From JAEUUM01 sp038326165 (GTDB lineage Bacteria > Bacteroidota > Bacteroidia > Chitinophagales > Saprospiraceae), in the NCBI GenBank assembly GCA_038326165.1, contig JBBQJT010000064.1:1-17061 (forward strand): 17,061 nucleotides of DNA. Direction: 5' to 3'. Shown here one piece after another: positions 16,237-17,061 of the stretch (position 1 is the first letter of the stretch; each line of letters starts with the position of its first letter). The notes beneath the pieces were generated by a model that searched no databases, was not told the DNA's origin, and was given only the letters and a program-made list of their open reading frames with translations. A program made the translations under genes and the position numbers.

Positions 16237-16334
16237 TAGCATAAGTTAAAGCAATCCAATCAGTTTTAGTGAAATATAAAAACCATATAATACCAGGTTT
16301 TCAACCTGTCTTTTCAAAGAGAAATTATATCGAC

Positions 16335-16446
16335 GAGATATTTGTTTTATTGCCAAAGTTCTAAACGATTCTACTTTATCTGTCAGTATAACCACTGCAA
16401 GAAATGGCAAATATGCCATTTTAAAACCGGAATTATGCACACTGAT
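16335..16446 (-). repeat. Third copy of the 108-base repeat, 112 bases long
   Basis: Shares with copy 1 the GAGA start, the TTTTAT block, the core TCTGTCAGTATAACCACTG followed by CAAGAAATGGC, the CATTTT and GGAATTA blocks and the final CACTGAT, with small insertions and deletions. On the minus strand the equivalent peptide is PFLAVVILTDKVES, and the frame stays open for 74 codons (16246-16470), longer than in copies 1 and 2. It lies on the far side of the hairpin element, in the same orientation. Confidence 0.6.
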
Positions 16447-16668
16447 CGCAATATTATTGAGTATGCCCAATCTCTAATTCAGAGCCTGAAGTTGATTTGA
16501 GGACTATTGGGTTAGCAAGGTGGAATGGTAAGCAGGTCGATAGAGAGATGCAGTAATCGTACATACTCCAGTCTTGGATTCTATCAGCGAGTTTTGACAA
16601 GGCTGAATCTCAGATACATCAAAATGAAATAGGGCTAGCAGACAGGCCTAGGCTATGCCCCATAAGGC

Positions 16669-17061
16669 TCAGATTATTGTTTTCAGCGGATTCTCCCCAT
16701 TTTCCCACATTATTCCGAGTGTTTCCATTGTCGTGTTTCCCAGTTCGATAGCTCTATCAATTGAAGCTTGACTCGCTTGTTTGTGCCAGGCAAAAACTTT
16801 GTTGTCATTAAGCCAATAAGTTTTCCAAAAACTGGTACCATATCGTGGTATCAATGTGAAGTCCGTTGAGAAATGCAAAGTCTCATCGTAATGCAATCCA
16901 CTAGAAACAAGATGATCTATATCAAAATCGTCAATATCCATGCTTGACATTGCTATTAATTCATTGTCTTCCTGATTGTCATTATCTTCATCTATTGAAT
17001 GGTCCATTCGAAACTGTGCAATTCCGCCTTGGTATTTTTTTTCTATAGCAGCTTTATCAAT
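16669..17061 (-). CDS. Uncharacterised acidic protein, partial at its N terminus
   Basis: I do not recognise this protein. An ATG lies at 17007, giving 112 residues, but the frame stays open for 18 more codons to the window edge, and those codons (ending KKYQGGIAQFR before Met) read like normal protein, so the true start is probably outside. The visible product is 130 residues. It is acidic near the start (IDEDNDNQEDNELI and DIDDFDIDH), then has an aromatic-rich part (GTSFWKTYWLNDNKVFAWHKQ) and a short helical C terminus. There is no signal peptide or membrane segment in the visible part and no cysteine. The stop is TGA at 16671-16669; no clear terminator follows. Its neighbour is the repeat region, so an accessory gene is possible. 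Confidence 0.6.
   Translation of the reverse strand: MDKAAIEKKYQGGIAQFRMDHSIDEDNDNQEDNELIAMSSMDIDDFDIDHLVSSGLHYDETLHFSTDFTLIPRYGTSFWKTYWLNDNKVFAWHKQASQASIDRAIELGNTTMETLGIMWENGENPLKTII

Larger units (their letters stand above)
15708..16668. other. Gene-poor, repeat-rich region upstream of hppA
   Basis: Nearly 1 kb without a gene I can support. It holds the tandem 108-base repeat (15763-15950), a run of inverted repeats (16029-16236), a third repeat copy (16335-16446) and about 200 bases (16470-16668) in which I recognise nothing. Short minus-strand frames occur, for example 42 codons with an ATG at 15848 and a stop at 15720-15722, and 74 codons at 16246-16470, but both overlap repeat copies and look like by-products of the repeats rather than genes. 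Confidence 0.6.

Noticed and set aside
16246..16470. 74-codon minus-strand ORF as a small membrane protein gene
   Set aside because: It overlaps repeat copy 3 and part of a local hairpin; hydrophobic content is modest and no promoter was seen.

Overview
The window looks like a piece of a Bacteroidota chromosome, probably from the Saprospiria/Chitinophagia side of the phylum (the class is a guess). The signs are an AT-rich sequence, starts without Shine-Dalgarno sites, several promoters of the Bacteroidota type (TTTG, about 20 bases, TAnnTTTG), a PorP/SprF type IX secretion protein beside a PorE-like OmpA lipoprotein-type scaffold, and a membrane pyrophosphatase. Most of it is ordinary chromosome; the two ends (1-663 and 15690-16668) are gene-poor and rich in inverted and direct repeats.

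Layout from left to right. 1-663 has no convincing gene but holds three hairpins. 664-2569 is a tight plus-strand cluster: peptidyl-tRNA hydrolase (pth), a secreted or anchored M15/VanY-type peptidase and a CxxC thioredoxin-fold protein. Facing it is a small secreted FGE/sulfatase-modifying-factor-like protein (2600-3358, minus). Then come a divergent SDR oxidoreductase with an altered catalytic site (3481-4260, plus) and, tail to tail with it, a MacB/FtsX-type permease (4262-5500, minus). A short-form malic enzyme follows (5754-6944, plus).

7081-10608 is a two-gene unit: a PorP/SprF-like outer-membrane protein and an 827-residue protein with the order TPR, beta-propeller, carboxypeptidase-regulatory-like domain, OmpA peptidoglycan-binding domain and an extra C-terminal DUF1573-like domain. 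The first four domains match the order known for PorE, which ties the type IX machinery to peptidoglycan; the fifth is the most unusual protein feature of the window. A clear terminator ends the unit. Then come ftsK (10759-13212, plus) and hppA (13343-15610, minus), which converge on a bidirectional terminator.

15690-16668, upstream of hppA, is non-coding or decayed. It holds a two-copy tandem repeat with a 108-base period, a third copy about 460 bases further on, and between them a run of hairpins ending in a perfect 15-bp inverted repeat. The window ends inside an unrecognised acidic protein read on the minus strand. I see no tRNA, rRNA, CRISPR array, transposase or prophage gene. No complete new defence or secretion system is visible; the candidates for novelty are the five-domain OmpA protein, the SDR with a changed active site and the repeat families at the right end.
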